Assembly (NCBI RefSeq): GCF_022921055.1
Contig: NZ_CP095061.1
Location: 721,501-785,500, forward strand
DNA: 64,000 nt
Reading direction: 5' to 3'
Source of the DNA: Hymenobacter volaticus
GTDB taxonomy: Bacteria > Bacteroidota > Bacteroidia > Cytophagales > Hymenobacteraceae
The position numbers were made by a program, and so were the translations under genes. Of this stretch, positions 62,871 through 64,000 are shown one piece after another (position 1 is the first letter of the stretch; each line of letters starts with the position of its first letter). The notes under the pieces are model-generated. The model was not told the DNA's origin. It made no database searches and saw only the letters and a program-made list of their open reading frames with translations.

Positions 62871-62899
62871 CCGTTGATAAAGTAGCTGCTGCCAAGCTG

Positions 62900-64000
62900 C
62901 TACATATCCTTGATGATTTCGTCACCGAACTCGCTGCATTTCAGAAGAGTAGCTCCTTCCATTAGACGCTCGAAGTCATAGGTAACGCGCTTTGAGGCAA
63001 TAGCGGCTTCTAGACCTTTGTAGATGAGGTCGGCGGCTTCTTGCCAGCCCATGTGCTCGAGCATCATGGCACCGGAAAGGATAACCGAACCGGGGTTTAC
63101 TTTGTCCTGGCCGGCGTACTTGGGCGCGGTGCCGTGGGTAGCTTCGAAAATGGCGTGGCCGGTTATGTAGTTGATATTGGCACCGGGTGCGATACCAATA
63201 CCGCCTACAATGGCAGCTAGCGCATCGGAGATATAGTCGCCGTTCAGGTTTAGGGTAGCTACAACCGAGTACTCGGCGGGGCGGAGCAGGATTTGTTGCA
63301 GGAACGCATCTGCAATGCTGTCTTTGATCAGGATCTTGCCGCCGTCTAGCGCTGCTTTCTGCTGTGCATCAGCCACTTCTTGGCCCTGCTTGGCAAGTAC
63401 CCGGTCGTACTGGCTCCACGTATATACTTTGTCGCCAAACTCGCGCTCGGCTAACTCGTAGCCCCACGTTTTGAAGGCGCCTTCCGTGAACTTCATGATG
63501 TTGCCTTTGTGCACGATGGTTACCGAAGGCTTTTTGTGCTCAATAGCATAAAGGATAGCCGCGCGCACCAAACGCTCCGTACCCTCTTTCGAAACGGGCT
63601 TGATGCCGAACGAAGACGTTTCGGGGAAGCGGATTTTCTTCACGCCCATCTCGTCCTGCAGGAATTCCAGCATCTTCTGCGCCTGCGGCGTGCCGTTCAT
63701 GTACTCGATGCCAGCATAAATATCCTCCGTGTTCTCGCGGAAGATCACCATATCAGTTAAGTTGGGCTGCTTTACTGGCGAAGGAACACCCTCGAACCAC
63801 CGTACGGGGCGTACGCAGGCGTAGAGGTCGAGTTCTTGGCGCAGGGCTACGTTCAGAGAGCGGATACCGCCACCTACGGGGGTAGTCAGAGGACCTTTGA
63901 TGCCTACCAAGTATTCACGGAAAGCGTCAAGGGTTTCATTAGGCAGCCAGTTGTTGGTTTGCTTGAAAGATTTCTCACCGGCCAATACTTCTTTCCACAC
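62900..64000 (-). CDS. icd: NADP-dependent isocitrate dehydrogenase, 5' part cut off
   Basis: The visible 366 residues align with E. coli Icd from about residue 60 to the end. They include [36 protein letters not shown] (the phosphorylatable serine and substrate arginines), [37 protein letters not shown] (the catalytic Lys), [23 protein letters not shown] (metal Asp) and [21 protein letters not shown] (NADP adenine loop), ending in FGDEIIKDM. The enzyme oxidises isocitrate to 2-oxoglutarate in the TCA cycle. The gene continues beyond the window end, so the start is not seen. Confidence 0.96.
   Translation of the reverse strand: MWKEVLAGEKSFKQTNNWLPNETLDAFREYLVGIKGPLTTPVGGGIRSLNVALRQELDLYACVRPVRWFEGVPSPVKQPNLTDMVIFRENTEDIYAGIEYMNGTPQAQKMLEFLQDEMGVKKIRFPETSSFGIKPVSKEGTERLVRAAILYAIEHKKPSVTIVHKGNIMKFTEGAFKTWGYELAEREFGDKVYTWSQYDRVLAKQGQEVADAQQKAALDGGKILIKDSIADAFLQQILLRPAEYSVVATLNLNGDYISDALAAIVGGIGIAPGANINYITGHAIFEATHGTAPKYAGQDKVNPGSVILSGAMMLEHMGWQEAADLIYKGLEAAIASKRVTYDFERLMEGATLLKCSEFGDEIIKDM

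Noticed and set aside
1..64000. Search for insertion sequences, prophage genes, integrases or a replication origin
   Set aside because: No transposase, integrase, phage structural motif, DnaA-box cluster or attachment site duplication was recognised.

Overview
The window reads as chromosomal DNA of an aerobic, GC-rich Bacteroidota of the Hymenobacter type (Cytophagales, Hymenobacteraceae). This is an inference. It rests on three proteins ending in Por/type IX secretion sorting domains (YPNP...G...Y motifs), a TAnnTTTG promoter box, weak or absent Shine-Dalgarno sequences, a DUF1501/DUF1800 pair, a MoxR-DUF58-BatA-DUF4175 operon, and close protein resemblance throughout to the Cytophagales. 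No phage, transposase, rRNA operon or CRISPR array was seen. Coding density is high and genes change strand often, so most transcription units are short.

Layout. 0-10 kb: a cut-off membrane protein, a DUF4153-like membrane protein, a subclass B3 metallo-beta-lactamase, a cupin, an SDR enzyme, a DUF72 protein, a TPR lipoprotein and RtcB. 9.7-17 kb: YedK/HMCES, a Tat-exported DUF1800/DUF1501 pair (the DUF1501 partner also carries a T9SS tail), and an ECF sigma factor with a membrane-anchored trypsin-like protease. A divergent promoter pair joins the sigma gene to a small lipoprotein gene. 17.4-25.2 kb: a five-gene MoxR/DUF58/BatA/DUF4175/membrane-protein operon on the minus strand. 25.5-38 kb: metabolic and stress genes (glycerophosphodiesterase, PfkB, DUF2243, a second DUF72, a Gre factor, a 2-hydroxyacid dehydrogenase, a catalytically dead S9 peptidase homologue, an NAPE-PLD-like hydrolase, two pirins and a nitroreductase). 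38-50 kb: an intact DPP-IV, a 2614-residue T9SS surface protein and a T9SS serine hydrolase. 50-64 kb: GluQ-RS, endonuclease V, a DUF1990 operon, a cytochrome b561-like protein, a zinc alcohol dehydrogenase, a serine hydrolase, an aminotransferase, DinB, an SDR, small exported proteins, an unusual tRNA-like gene with its own promoter and terminator, and the cut-off icd gene.

Working together. The ECF sigma factor, its probable membrane protease/regulator and two Thr/Ser/Ala-rich lipoproteins (16.7 and 61.6 kb) look like a small cell-envelope regulon with the promoter pattern GGGTTACC-N15-TATTAA. The MoxR operon is probably a membrane/periplasm maturation or stress system. The T9SS cargo proteins point to a secreted and surface-exposed repertoire.

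Quality note. Six genes are each split by exactly one base, always in or next to a homopolymer: five losses and one gain. Restoring the base gives full-length, family-typical proteins in every case. This looks more like residual sequencing error than gene decay, and these genes are annotated here as single frameshifted CDSs. Four different long inverted-repeat families sit in intergenic gaps.
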